Assembly (NCBI GenBank): GCA_020025305.1
Contig: JAHHSG010000006.1
Location: forward strand, 1 to 64,000
DNA: 64,000 nucleotides
Direction: 5' to 3'
From: Oscillospiraceae bacterium
GTDB lineage: Bacteria > Bacillota > Clostridia > Oscillospirales > Oscillospiraceae
Below the pieces are notes generated by a model. It saw only the letters and a program-made list of their open reading frames with translations, did no database searches and was not told where the DNA came from. Position 1 is the stretch's first letter; every line of letters starts with the position of its first letter. Made by a program: the position numbers and the translations under genes. This document shows, in pieces, positions 8,350 to 16,675 of the stretch.

Positions 8350-8972
8350 TTTTTGATATGGATGGCACCCTGATTGACTCGAACGGAATTTGGCGGGATG
8401 TGGACATCGCCTTTCTCGAAAAGCGAGGACTGCCTTACACGAAGGCGTACGCTGAGGGTGTGGCCCACACGATCTTCCCCAAGGCAGCCGCCTTTACCAA
8501 GGAATATGGCAACCTGCCGGAATCTTTAGAGGAGATTATGGCCGAATGGTTGGAGACGGCGGGCAATGTGTACGCTGAGAGCGTTACGGTAAAGTCCGGT
8601 GTTGTGGAGTTTCTGGAACGCTGCCGCCAGCGAGGTGAAAAGATGATTCTCCTTACCTCCAGCATTCCCCAACACTGCCATGCAGCACTGGAGCACTTAC
8701 ATCTGCGGCCTTATTTCGAAAGACTTTTCTTTGCCAACGAGCTGCAAATGGAAAAAAAGAGCCCGGAAATCTTTCTCTACGCCGCCAATGCCATGCAGAT
8801 CGCCCCGTCCGCGTGTACTCTCTTCGATGACTCGATAGAGGCCTGCCGCAGTGCCAAAACCGCGGGAATGCGTGTGGTGGGTGTGCACGACCCTTTCTTT
8901 GCCGATACGGAAGCGGAAATGCGGGAAATTTGCGACGACTACATCATGGGCTTTGATGACCTTCTGAAGTAA
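8343..8972 (+). CDS. HAD superfamily phosphatase
   Basis: A 209-aa haloacid-dehalogenase-like hydrolase, subclass with helical cap. Motif I DMDGT is at residues 5-9, motif II LTSS near residue 104, the motif III Lys in EKKSPEIF near residue 138 and motif IV FDDS near residue 158. Members hydrolyse small phosphate esters such as sugar or nucleotide phosphates; the substrate cannot be read from sequence. The start ATG lies inside the 3' end of the glycosylase gene. A link to DNA repair is only suggested by this coupling. Confidence 0.88.
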   Translation: MLIFDMDGTLIDSNGIWRDVDIAFLEKRGLPYTKAYAEGVAHTIFPKAAAFTKEYGNLPESLEEIMAEWLETAGNVYAESVTVKSGVVEFLERCRQRGEKMILLTSSIPQHCHAALEHLHLRPYFERLFFANELQMEKKSPEIFLYAANAMQIAPSACTLFDDSIEACRSAKTAGMRVVGVHDPFFADTEAEMREICDDYIMGFDDLLK

Positions 8973-8997
8973 GATTGCGTGTCATTTCGAATAAAGA

Positions 8998-9035
8998 AAC
9001 AGGATGTATCAGCCTTTGATACATCCTGTTTTTAT
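8998..9035. terminator. Bidirectional terminator
   Basis: AAACAGGATGTATC and GATACATCCTGTTT pair around an AGCCTTT loop and are followed by a T-run; it ends the glycosylase-HAD unit and may also serve the converging Gre-type gene. Confidence 0.9.
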
Positions 9036-9144
9036 AAATGGCAAATACTTGCCCTTCCTCACCTCAGGACATTATGCCAGTGCCATCGAATTGAGCAGGC
9101 AGCATACGGTTGCTGCCGTCTTGTTTGTGGAAGAGGAACGTAGG

Positions 9145-9648
9145 TTAAAAAGAGCCGATGGGAATGGAATCGTCATCCTTCCCTTTTTCGATAGACAAAA
9201 TCTCCACCCAGTAGCCGCCATGATCCCCCATGTCTACGTGGACACGTTCGCCGGCACCATGGCCCATGACCGCCTTTCCTACCGGAGACTCCTTGCTGAT
9301 GAGTCCCTTGAGGGCATCTTGCCGAAGGGTGGTCACCAGTCGGATTGTGCGCTTTTTCCCTGTATTCTCCATCAGGATCTCCACAGAATCGTAAAGCCCC
9401 GCCACATCGCCGGCCGAGTGATCATCAATGATATGCGCCGTTTTGATCATCCGCTGTAGATAGCGGATACGGCTGTCATTGCGGTTTTTCTCCTGCTTGG
9501 CACACTTATACTCAAAATTCTCACTCAGATCTCCAAAAGCGCGGGCCGTCTGCACATCCTCAATCAACTTGGGACGCAGCTGCTGTATCCGATAGTCGAT
9601 CTCTTCCTGCATTTTCTGCAAATCGCTTTTTGTCAGTTCATCGTACAT
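9145..9648 (-). CDS. GreA/GreB family transcript cleavage factor
   Basis: Gre factors bind RNA polymerase's secondary channel and stimulate cleavage of backtracked RNA. The 167-aa protein has the N-terminal coiled-coil with the acidic tip signature GDLSENFEY (about residues 39-47) and a C-terminal FKBP-like domain. It is a divergent clostridial variant rather than a textbook GreA, so a housekeeping greA may lie elsewhere (inference). Its ATG at 9648 lies 16 nt inside the 3' end of the MocR-type gene, so the two are probably cotranscribed. Confidence 0.85.
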   Translation of the reverse strand: MYDELTKSDLQKMQEEIDYRIQQLRPKLIEDVQTARAFGDLSENFEYKCAKQEKNRNDSRIRYLQRMIKTAHIIDDHSAGDVAGLYDSVEILMENTGKKRTIRLVTTLRQDALKGLISKESPVGKAVMGHGAGERVHVDMGDHGGYWVEILSIEKGKDDDSIPIGSF

Positions 9649-11042
9649 GCTTCTTCCTCCAAAATTTCCGCTAATTGTTCCATTCCCTGCCGCAGATCTT
9701 CCGGCTCAATCCCGGAGTAGTTCATCACAACTATGTGGAGCGGCGCATCCGCAGCACAGCTATAGTAATCCGAAAGCATCGCCAGCCGCACACCTCGTGC
9801 CGCTGCCTGTTCTTTCAATGTTTCATCTGACAGCTGTGTATGCAGCCGCATCAGAAAATGCAGTCCCGCATCCTGCTCCATAATTTCCACACGGCCTGCC
9901 AACGGGCCATTGCAGATGATATCGACGACAGTATCCCGTTTCTGACGATATCGGTTGCGCATTCGGTTGATGTGCTGCTCATAGCGCCCCTGCGACATAA
10001 ACGCTGCCAGCGTGTGCTGCTCAAAGCTGGACACTGTACAGGCATAGAACCCCAGCTTCTCCCGATATGTCTCCAGCAGATGGGGCGGTAAAATCATATA
10101 GCTGATACGGATAGACGGCGCTATGGTCTTGGAAAAGGTGTTCATATAGATGACACGCTGATGTTCATCGGTGGAAAACATGGTGGGAATCGGCCGCCCC
10201 ACAAACCGAAATTCACTGTCATATTCATCCTCCAAAATGTAACGCCCCTCCTTCTCCCCCGCCCAGCGAAGCAATTCCTGCCGCCGGGTGATCGGCATAA
10301 CGATACCGGTAGGATAGTGATGTGAAGGAGAAATGTGCACCACATCGGCATCGCTGCGACGCAGTGCCTCCACACAGAGGCCTCCCTCATCCAGCCGAAT
10401 ACGGCGCAGCCGCACACCGTCACTCTCGTAGATCTTTCCAATCTTACGGTAGCCCGGGTCTTCTACCGCATAGCATCGTTGACGTCCCAGCAGCTGCACC
10501 AGCAAATGATACAGCACTTCGCCGCCGGCCCCCACGATAATCTGTTCCGGATCCACGATCATCCCCCGAAACTGCTGCAAATCCTGTGCGATGGCACGGC
10601 GGAGCAGCTCTGCACCGTTGTAGGGCGGAGGCAGCAGCAAATTTTTGTCCTGTTCCAAAATCGTTTGGCGCATCATCCGCGCCCAGACCGTAAACGGAAA
10701 ATACTCTGCCGATATGGAGTTGGTCACCAAATCCAAAAGATAGGGCTTCTCCTTTTGCACTGGCTGCACCACAGGCATGGCCGCTCCGCGCAGGGGCTGC
10801 TCTACGCAGCTCACATAGTACCCTTTCTTCTCCACACCGTAAATGTATCCCTCAGCAATCAGCTGCTCATAGGCATTTTTCACCGTAATCACACTGACCT
10901 CCAGATGATTGGCCAGCATACGCTTAGAGGGCAGCTTCTCCCCGGAGTGCAGACGCCCCTCTAAAATATCCTCCCTGATATGGCGGTAGAGCTGTTCATA
11001 TAAGCTGATCCCTTCGCCTTTTTCAAACGTATAGGTTAGCAT
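9633..11042 (-). CDS. MocR/PdxR-type GntR regulator with aminotransferase-like domain
   Basis: A 469-aa chimera with a GntR winged helix at the N terminus (residues 10-75, with EGRLHSGEKLPSKRMLA and VSVITVKNAYEQLIAEGYIY) fused to a fold-type I aminotransferase-like domain (about 110-460) that binds pyridoxal phosphate. The segment MNTFSKTIAPSIRISY near residue 305 includes the PLP Lys. Family members sense PLP and often control vitamin B6 synthesis or uptake. The ATG at 11042 follows GGAGG; the open frame extends further but without a better site. It faces an ECF transporter S-component across a 106-bp region with inverted repeats, which is the likely target. Confidence 0.92.
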   Translation of the reverse strand: MLTYTFEKGEGISLYEQLYRHIREDILEGRLHSGEKLPSKRMLANHLEVSVITVKNAYEQLIAEGYIYGVEKKGYYVSCVEQPLRGAAMPVVQPVQKEKPYLLDLVTNSISAEYFPFTVWARMMRQTILEQDKNLLLPPPYNGAELLRRAIAQDLQQFRGMIVDPEQIIVGAGGEVLYHLLVQLLGRQRCYAVEDPGYRKIGKIYESDGVRLRRIRLDEGGLCVEALRRSDADVVHISPSHHYPTGIVMPITRRQELLRWAGEKEGRYILEDEYDSEFRFVGRPIPTMFSTDEHQRVIYMNTFSKTIAPSIRISYMILPPHLLETYREKLGFYACTVSSFEQHTLAAFMSQGRYEQHINRMRNRYRQKRDTVVDIICNGPLAGRVEIMEQDAGLHFLMRLHTQLSDETLKEQAAARGVRLAMLSDYYSCAADAPLHIVVMNYSGIEPEDLRQGMEQLAEILEEEACTMN

Positions 11043-11055
11043 AGAGGTCCTCCAT

Positions 11056-11101
11056 CTGGTATTAACATTTATAAGAAATATGGTTATTTTTTTAATACCA
11101 G
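11056..11101. promoter_or_regulatory. Inverted repeat, likely MocR operator
   Basis: CTGGTATTAA (11056-11065) and TTAATACCAG (11092-11101) are perfect inverted 10-mers, and a further AATACAGGTAT follows at about 11112. The sites lie between the MocR start and the -10 TATAAT (11109-11114) of the ECF gene, whose -35 region is poor, as expected for an activated promoter. Confidence 0.6.
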
Positions 11102-11148
11102 TTTTAACTATAATACAGGTATCAAGGAAAAGCAAGGAGAGTTTTCAC

Positions 11149-11664
11149 ATGCAGAACAAGAAACTTAGAAAGCTGGTCATGGCTGCACTGATGGCGGCTC
11201 TGGTGTTTGTTGCCACTATGGTCATTAAGATCCCTACCCCTACCAACGGATATTTGAATTTGGGTGACTGCTTTGTACTGCTGTCCGGCTGGCTGCTGGG
11301 GCCCTGGTACGGATTTGCCGCCGGCGGTATCGGGTCCATGCTGGTAGATCTGCTGGGCGGTTATTTTCAGTATGTCCCCGGCACTTTTTTGATCAAGGGC
11401 CTAATGGCACTGGTGGTTGCATTTCTTTATAAGGCTCTGCAGAAGTCTGTTCCTGCGGCGGCGTTGCCGGTTAGTGCTCTGGCTGGCGAGTGCATCATGG
11501 TAGGCGGTTACTACCTCTACGAGTCCACCGTTTGCGGCTACGGATTCATGGGTGCTGCCGCCGGTATCCCCGGTAACTGCGTACAGGGTGTTGCCGGTCT
11601 TGTGATTGGTATTGCCCTAATGACAATCATCCGCAGCACCAAGTTAGATCAAAAGTTGATTTAG
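11149..11664 (+). CDS. ECF transporter S-component (substrate-binding membrane subunit)
   Basis: The 171-aa protein has about six membrane segments and the GYLNLGDCFVLLSGW block near residues 29-43 that marks ECF-type S-components of the PF07155-like group. It would capture a vitamin and work with a shared EcfA/EcfA'/EcfT module, which is not in the window. The ATG at 11149 follows AAGGAGAG. Because the divergent regulator is of PLP-sensing MocR type, pyridoxal or a related B6 vitamer is the best guess for the substrate; this is inference from context. Confidence 0.85.
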   Translation: MQNKKLRKLVMAALMAALVFVATMVIKIPTPTNGYLNLGDCFVLLSGWLLGPWYGFAAGGIGSMLVDLLGGYFQYVPGTFLIKGLMALVVAFLYKALQKSVPAAALPVSALAGECIMVGGYYLYESTVCGYGFMGAAAGIPGNCVQGVAGLVIGIALMTIIRSTKLDQKLI

Positions 11665-11686
11665 AAGGATACATATGATATGATAA

Positions 11687-11714
11687 CAAAAGGAGTGGGG
11701 TACCACTCCTCCTG
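11687..11714 (+). other. Hairpin before the YwlG-type gene
   Basis: AGGAGTGG and CCACTCCT form an 8-bp stem around GGTA in the 80-bp gap after the ECF gene. There is no T-run, so it looks like an mRNA structure or processing site rather than a terminator. Confidence 0.45.
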
Positions 11715-11744
11715 TAGCACATTGGGAAAGGAATGGTATAAAGC

Positions 11745-12344
11745 ATGTCTGGAACGATTCATGATGCAGAGAGTACCGTAATTTTGCAGGCGATTCACAA
11801 CGATGCAGCTGCCGCTGCGGAGCAGTTGATAAAAGCCGCCAAACTTCACAAAGGGCAGATCGTAGTGGTTGGCTGCAGCAGCAGCGAGGCAGTAGGCCGC
11901 CGTGTGGGCAGTTGGTCTACCCCGGAGGTGGGACAGGCGATTTATGACGGACTCAACAGTGTTTTCGGGCCCAGCGGCATTTATATTGCCGCCCAATGCT
12001 GTGAGCATTTGAATCGTGCATTGATTGTGGAACACGAGGCCGTTCCCCATGCCGAGATCGTCAATGTAGTTCCCCAGCCTAAGGCTGGCGGTTCCTTTGC
12101 TACCGCTGCCTACAACAATTTCAAGCACCCTGTGGCGGTGGAAGAATTGCAGGCTGATGCCGGTCTGGACATTGGCGGTACACTGATTGGTATGCACTTA
12201 AAGAAGGTCGCTGTGCCTGTGCGTCTGGAGCAGGATCATATTGGGCAGGCTCTTTTGCTGGCCGCCCGTGTCCGCCCTAAGTTCATCGGCGGGGAGCGTG
12301 CTTTCTACAACAACGCACTGAAAGAAGGCTATCCGGAATTTTAA
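11745..12344 (+). CDS. YwlG/DUF436 (TIGR01440) family protein
   Basis: A 199-aa soluble protein of the widely conserved Firmicutes YwlG family. It shows the family blocks IVVVGCSSSE near residue 40, CCEHLNRALIVE near residue 84 and the C-terminal RPKFIGGERAFYN near residue 180. No function is firmly established. It follows the ECF S-component in the same direction 80 bp later and probably shares its transcript. The ATG has GGGAAAGG upstream. Confidence 0.85.
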   Translation: MSGTIHDAESTVILQAIHNDAAAAAEQLIKAAKLHKGQIVVVGCSSSEAVGRRVGSWSTPEVGQAIYDGLNSVFGPSGIYIAAQCCEHLNRALIVEHEAVPHAEIVNVVPQPKAGGSFATAAYNNFKHPVAVEELQADAGLDIGGTLIGMHLKKVAVPVRLEQDHIGQALLLAARVRPKFIGGERAFYNNALKEGYPEF

Positions 12345-12358
12345 TCAGTGAATAGGAG

Positions 12359-12391
12359 GGCACAGCAGCTTTTAAGCTGCTGTGCCTTTTT
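12359..12391 (+). terminator. Rho-independent terminator
   Basis: GGCACAGCAGCTT and AAGCTGCTGTGCC form a stem followed by TTTTT, 15 bp after the YwlG-type gene. Confidence 0.92.
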
Positions 12392-12581
12392 AATCCCCCG
12401 GAACAAGACAGTCCCCCAAGAATTTTTCCCTGTTGTATTGATGCCATTTCACAACACCGATCCGGTGCAATTCTTTTTGAAAGTGGTTATAATTAATTTC
12501 TTTAAAACATGTAAGTAATGCTGCTTCCATTGTTTTCACTTGCACTTACCAATTTTTAAGAAAGCATCTGATGCAGATGTA

Positions 12582-12616
12582 AAAGAAGGCTGTCCCAAAA
12601 TGGGACAGCCTTCTTT
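12582..12616 (-). terminator. Terminator of the butyrate operon
   Basis: AAAGAAGGCTGTCCCA and TGGGACAGCCTTCTTT pair perfectly around a short loop, with a T-rich flank on either strand, just past the etfA stop. The 190 bp between this and the previous terminator hold no recognisable gene. Confidence 0.88.
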
Positions 12617-12639
12617 GAACCCTTTTATCGGGGAGTCAC

Positions 12640-13755
12640 TCACTTAGCAGCCTTAGCAGCCTTGATGGACTCAATCAGCAGGGGAACGACCTTGAACAGA
12701 TCGCCGGTGATACCGTAGTCAGCCACCTCGAAGATGGGAGCGGTCTCATTTTTGTTGACGGCGATGATGCACTCGGAGTCCTGCATACCAGCCTTGTGCT
12801 GGATAGCACCGGAGATCCCCAGAGCAATATATACCTTGGGATGTACGGTCTTACCGGTCTGGCCAACCTGATGGTCAGCGCTGATCCAACCGGAGTCTAC
12901 GCAGGCACGAGAAGAACCTACAACGCCGCCCAGCTCGTCAGCCAGCTCCTGAGCCAGAGCAATGCCCTTCTCAACGTCCTTGCTGATACCACGGCCGACG
13001 GAAACGATGAAGTCAGCACCAATCAAGTCAACCAGCTTCTTGGCAGCCTTGACAACCTCCACAACCTCGGTCTTGATATCCTCAGCGGTCAGTGCGAACT
13101 CGGGATGCAGAATCTCAACACTCTCTGCCTTAGCAGCGTCGAACTCGCGCTTCTTCATAACGCCGGGGCGAACGGTAGCCATAGCAGGACGGAAACGGGG
13201 GCAAACAATGGTAGCCATCAGATGGCCGCCGAAAGCAGGACGGGTCATCTTCAGGTTGGTGTTCACGTCAAACAGTTTGGTCTCAAAGTTGACGCTGTCA
13301 ACATCGAGAGCCGAACCAGTGCGCAGGAAGTTAACATAGCCATCCAGATCCACATCCAGGTGTGTGCAGTCAGCGCACAAACCGGTGTGCAGACGAGCTG
13401 CGCAGCGGGGAGCCAGATCACGGCCGATGTTGGAAGCACCGAACAGCAGGATCTCGGGCTTGAGTTCCTCAACAGCATCAACGATCACCTTGGTGTAGGC
13501 ATCGGTGGTGAACTCCTTGAGCAGGGGGCTGTTGTACACGTACACCTGATCGGCGCCGTAGCCACCCAGCTCCTTGGCAATCCCGTCAACGTTGTCACCA
13601 AGCAGGATACCGCAGAGCTGAACACCCAGCTCGTCGGCCAGCTTGCGGCCCTCAGAGATCAGTTCGAAAGTAGTGGGCATCATCACGCCCTGGCGCTGCT
13701 CACAGAAAACCCAAACGTTTTTGAAGGCAGCGATATCAGCACTATTAAAAGCCAT
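12640..13755 (-). CDS. etfA: Electron transfer flavoprotein alpha subunit
   Basis: Forms the FAD-containing heterodimer with EtfB that passes electrons between NADH, ferredoxin and butyryl-CoA dehydrogenase. The 371-aa protein has an N-terminal ETF domain (about 10-210) and the C-terminal FAD-binding domain with GQTGKTVHPKVYIALGISGA near residue 295. It is longer than the usual 310-340 aa because of a longer N-terminal and linker region, without an obvious extra ferredoxin domain. It is the last gene of crt-hbd-bcd-etfB-etfA, 19 bp after etfB. Confidence 0.96.
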   Translation of the reverse strand: MAFNSADIAAFKNVWVFCEQRQGVMMPTTFELISEGRKLADELGVQLCGILLGDNVDGIAKELGGYGADQVYVYNSPLLKEFTTDAYTKVIVDAVEELKPEILLFGASNIGRDLAPRCAARLHTGLCADCTHLDVDLDGYVNFLRTGSALDVDSVNFETKLFDVNTNLKMTRPAFGGHLMATIVCPRFRPAMATVRPGVMKKREFDAAKAESVEILHPEFALTAEDIKTEVVEVVKAAKKLVDLIGADFIVSVGRGISKDVEKGIALAQELADELGGVVGSSRACVDSGWISADHQVGQTGKTVHPKVYIALGISGAIQHKAGMQDSECIIAVNKNETAPIFEVADYGITGDLFKVVPLLIESIKAAKAAK

Positions 13756-13774
13756 AATTCGTAACTCCTTTCAA

Positions 13775-14575
13775 TCAGATGATGTGCTTGGCAGCCAGGA
13801 TGCCGGCCAGCTTGTCGGTGGTTTCCTTGCCGTCGCCTTCCAGCATCATGCCAACACCCTTCTGAGGAGGAGTGAAAGACTTATAAATGTTGGTGGGAGA
13901 ACCCTTCAGGCCGATGGTGGTGGCATCGATCAGAGCATGATCCTTCAATGCGGGATAGTCCATAATGGTCAGAGGCTTGGAATAAGCTTCGAAAGCACCG
14001 CCCACGGACAGATAACGAGGAGTGTTCAACTCCTTGATGCAGGTAATCATGCAGGGGGTCTGGACCTTCACGGTCATGTAACCGTCTTCCAGCATACGCT
14101 TGACGATCAGGGTATTGCCTTCCTTCTTGATCTCACCAGCATAGGTGACCTGAGGCAGGTGCAGCTTCTCAGCAATCTGAGGACCAACCTGAGCAGTATC
14201 ACCATCAATGGCCTGACGGCCAGCCAGAACAATATCATCGTCCTCAACACCGTAGGTGTCGATAGCAGCAGCCAGAATCTGGGAAGTTGCATAAGTATCG
14301 GAGCCGCCGAACTCACGAGCGGTCACCAGAACGCCTTCATCCACGCCCATAGCCATCAGCTCACGCAGCATGCCCTCTGCAGGAGGGGGACCCATGGTGA
14401 AAGCTACGACCTTGCAGCCCAGTTCATCCTTCAGTGCCAAAGCTGCCTCAACAGCGTTCAGGTCATCGGGGTTGATGATGGTCTGCATGGATGCACGATC
14501 CAGAGTACCATCGGGGTTCACGGCCACCTTTCCGGAGGTATCGGGAACCTGCTTAACAGTAACTAAAATTTTCAT
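13775..14575 (-). CDS. etfB: Electron transfer flavoprotein beta subunit
   Basis: The 266-aa partner of EtfA. The ETF-beta signature with AGRQAIDGDTAQVGPQIA lies near residues 118-135, the nucleotide-binding segment that in bifurcating EtfAB holds the second FAD. The N-terminal KILVTVKQVPDT is typical. In anaerobic butyrate producers this pair oxidises NADH and splits electrons between crotonyl-CoA and ferredoxin. That it bifurcates here is inferred from the bcd-etfB-etfA linkage. Confidence 0.96.
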   Translation of the reverse strand: MKILVTVKQVPDTSGKVAVNPDGTLDRASMQTIINPDDLNAVEAALALKDELGCKVVAFTMGPPPAEGMLRELMAMGVDEGVLVTAREFGGSDTYATSQILAAAIDTYGVEDDDIVLAGRQAIDGDTAQVGPQIAEKLHLPQVTYAGEIKKEGNTLIVKRMLEDGYMTVKVQTPCMITCIKELNTPRYLSVGGAFEAYSKPLTIMDYPALKDHALIDATTIGLKGSPTNIYKSFTPPQKGVGMMLEGDGKETTDKLAGILAAKHII

Positions 14576-14595
14576 TTTACCTTTTACCTCCTCAA

Positions 14596-15738
14596 TTACT
14601 TAACACCCAGGTTGCTGGAAATGACCATGCGCTGTACCTCAGAAGTACCCTCATAGATCTCGGTGATCTTCGCGTCACGCATCATGCGCTCCACGGGATA
14701 CTCACGGGTATAGCCGTAACCGCCGAACAGCTGTACGGCACGACGAGTCACATCGGAAGCAGCCTCAGCAGCAAACAGCTTGGCCATAGCAGCATCCATG
14801 CTGTAGGGCTCGTGGTTCTGCTTCTTCATAGCAGCAGAGTAGACCAGGAACTGCGCAGCCTGCATACGAGTGTACATATCAGCCAGCTGGAACTGGGTAT
14901 TCTGGAATTGAGACAGTCTTTTCTTGAACTGCACACGCTCCTTGGTGTACTTGATTGCCTCATCCACAGCGCCTTCGCCCAGACCCAAAGCCTGAGAAGC
15001 GATACCGATACGGCCGCCGTCCAGCGTCTGCATAGCAATCTTGAAGCCCTTGCCTTCCTTACCCAGCAGGTTCTCCTTAGGAACGATGCAATCCTCGAAA
15101 ATCAGATCGCAGGTAGAGCTGCCGCGGATACCCATCTTCTTCTCGTGCTTGCCCTGAGAGAAGCCGGGGAAATCCTTCTCCACGATAAAGGCGGAGATGC
15201 CGTGGTTGCCCTTGGACTTATCGGTCATGGCGAAAACCACAAAGGTATCAGCCACGTTACCGTTGGTGATGAAGCACTTGGAACCGTTCAGAACGTAGTG
15301 GTCACCCTCCAGAACAGCAGTGGTCTGCTGACCGGAAGCATCGGTACCTGCGTTGGGCTCGGTCAAACCAAAGGCGCCGATCTTCTTACCGGAGCACAGG
15401 TCGGGCAGATACTTTCTCTTCTGCTCCTCGGTACCATGCTCAAAGATGGGAGCGCAGCAAAGGGAGGTATGTGCAGAAACGATAACAGCTGTCGTACCGC
15501 AAACCTTGGCCAGTTCCTCTACGCACATAGCGTAGGACAGAACATCGCCGCCGGCGCCGCCGTACTCCTTGGGGAAGTAAATGCCCATCATGCCCAGCTT
15601 TGCCATCTTCTCGACGGTCTCCATGGGGAAACGCTCTTCCTCGTCGATTTCAGCGGCCAGGGGCTTTACTTCGTTCTCTGCGAATTCGCGAAACATCTTG
15701 CGAACGAGCAGCTGTTCCTTAGTCAGATGGAAATCCAT
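14596..15738 (-). CDS. bcd: Butyryl-CoA dehydrogenase (short-chain acyl-CoA dehydrogenase)
   Basis: Reduces crotonyl-CoA to butyryl-CoA with electrons from EtfAB. The 380-aa protein shows the acyl-CoA dehydrogenase N-terminal helix domain, the FGLTEPNAGTDAS signature near residue 125, the FITNG segment near residue 158 and the C-terminal IYEGTSE block near residue 361 with the catalytic Glu (E363). Length is standard. The 20-21 bp spacings on both sides support tight co-expression with hbd and etfB. Confidence 0.96.
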   Translation of the reverse strand: MDFHLTKEQLLVRKMFREFAENEVKPLAAEIDEEERFPMETVEKMAKLGMMGIYFPKEYGGAGGDVLSYAMCVEELAKVCGTTAVIVSAHTSLCCAPIFEHGTEEQKRKYLPDLCSGKKIGAFGLTEPNAGTDASGQQTTAVLEGDHYVLNGSKCFITNGNVADTFVVFAMTDKSKGNHGISAFIVEKDFPGFSQGKHEKKMGIRGSSTCDLIFEDCIVPKENLLGKEGKGFKIAMQTLDGGRIGIASQALGLGEGAVDEAIKYTKERVQFKKRLSQFQNTQFQLADMYTRMQAAQFLVYSAAMKKQNHEPYSMDAAMAKLFAAEAASDVTRRAVQLFGGYGYTREYPVERMMRDAKITEIYEGTSEVQRMVISSNLGVK

Positions 15739-15759
15739 ACTCTTTTCTCCTTTTCCTAA

Positions 15760-16596
15760 TTACTTTTTGTAGTTAAAGAAGCCCTCGCCGCTCTTGATAC
15801 CGAGCTTACCGGCGCGAACCATCTTCCGAATCAATACGTTTGCACGATACTTGCTGTCGTGGGTCTCATTGTACAGAACATCCATGATGCTCAAAACCAC
15901 ATCCCAGCCGATCAGATCGCCCAGATGCAGGGGGCCCATGGGGTGGTTAGCACCCAGCTGCATAGCAATATCGATATCTTCTGCGGAAGCAACGCCTTCC
16001 TGCAGAATGCAAACGCCTTCGTTGCAATAGGGAATGAGAATCTTGTTGACGACGAAGCCGGGAGCCTCATTGACAACCACAGGAGTCTTGCCAATCTCGA
16101 TGGACAGATTCTTGATGAACTCTACCAACTCAGCAGGAGTATTGGCACCAGCGATAACCTCAACCAGCTTCATAGCAGGCACGGGGTTAAAGAAGTGCAT
16201 ACCGACCAGCTGATGCTTCAGGCCACTGGCCATTTCGGTAATGGACAGAGAGGATGTATTGGTGGCAAAAATGGTGCTCTCCTTGCAGATGGCATCCAGA
16301 CGGCCCAGAATGTCCTTCTTGGTCTCCATGTTCTCAGCAACGCACTCGATGACCAGATCGGCATCGGCAGCAGCCTCGAACTCTTCCACCACAACGCGGC
16401 TCATCAGATCGTCAGCAGCTTCCTGAGTCATCTTGCCCTTAGCAACTCTCTTTGCCAGGGAAGCAGCCAGCTTGTCACGATGACGCTGTGCGCTAGCAAC
16501 GCTGGACGCATACATCATGGCTACATGGCCCTTGGACGCGAATACCTGTGCAATACCACTGCCCATTGTACCGGCACCAAAAATTGCAACTTTCAT
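15760..16596 (-). CDS. hbd: 3-hydroxybutyryl-CoA dehydrogenase
   Basis: Reduces acetoacetyl-CoA to 3-hydroxybutyryl-CoA. The 278-aa protein starts with a Rossmann loop VAIFGAGTMGSGIAQ (residues 3-17), carries the HFFNPVP motif near residue 136 with its catalytic His, and ends with the C-terminal dimerisation domain (about 185-278). It sits second in the butyrate operon, between crt and bcd. Confidence 0.95.
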   Translation of the reverse strand: MKVAIFGAGTMGSGIAQVFASKGHVAMMYASSVASAQRHRDKLAASLAKRVAKGKMTQEAADDLMSRVVVEEFEAAADADLVIECVAENMETKKDILGRLDAICKESTIFATNTSSLSITEMASGLKHQLVGMHFFNPVPAMKLVEVIAGANTPAELVEFIKNLSIEIGKTPVVVNEAPGFVVNKILIPYCNEGVCILQEGVASAEDIDIAMQLGANHPMGPLHLGDLIGWDVVLSIMDVLYNETHDSKYRANVLIRKMVRAGKLGIKSGEGFFNYKK

Positions 16597-16675
16597 GATT
16601 CGTTCCTCCTACATAAAAATTTTTAATATACACTTTAATCATCAGGCCGGTGAGGCCTGTTAATTAACAAACGGA

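Noticed and set aside
12796..16626. Long plus-strand open frames opposite etfA, etfB, bcd and hbd
   Set aside because: Repetitive, low-complexity translations without homology; each lies fully opposite a clear metabolic gene.
16658..16669. Palindrome TGTTAATTAACA as a Rex redox-regulator site
   Set aside because: It lies between hbd and crt inside the operon, and the half-sites are not spaced like the Rex consensus; no such site was seen at the crt promoter.
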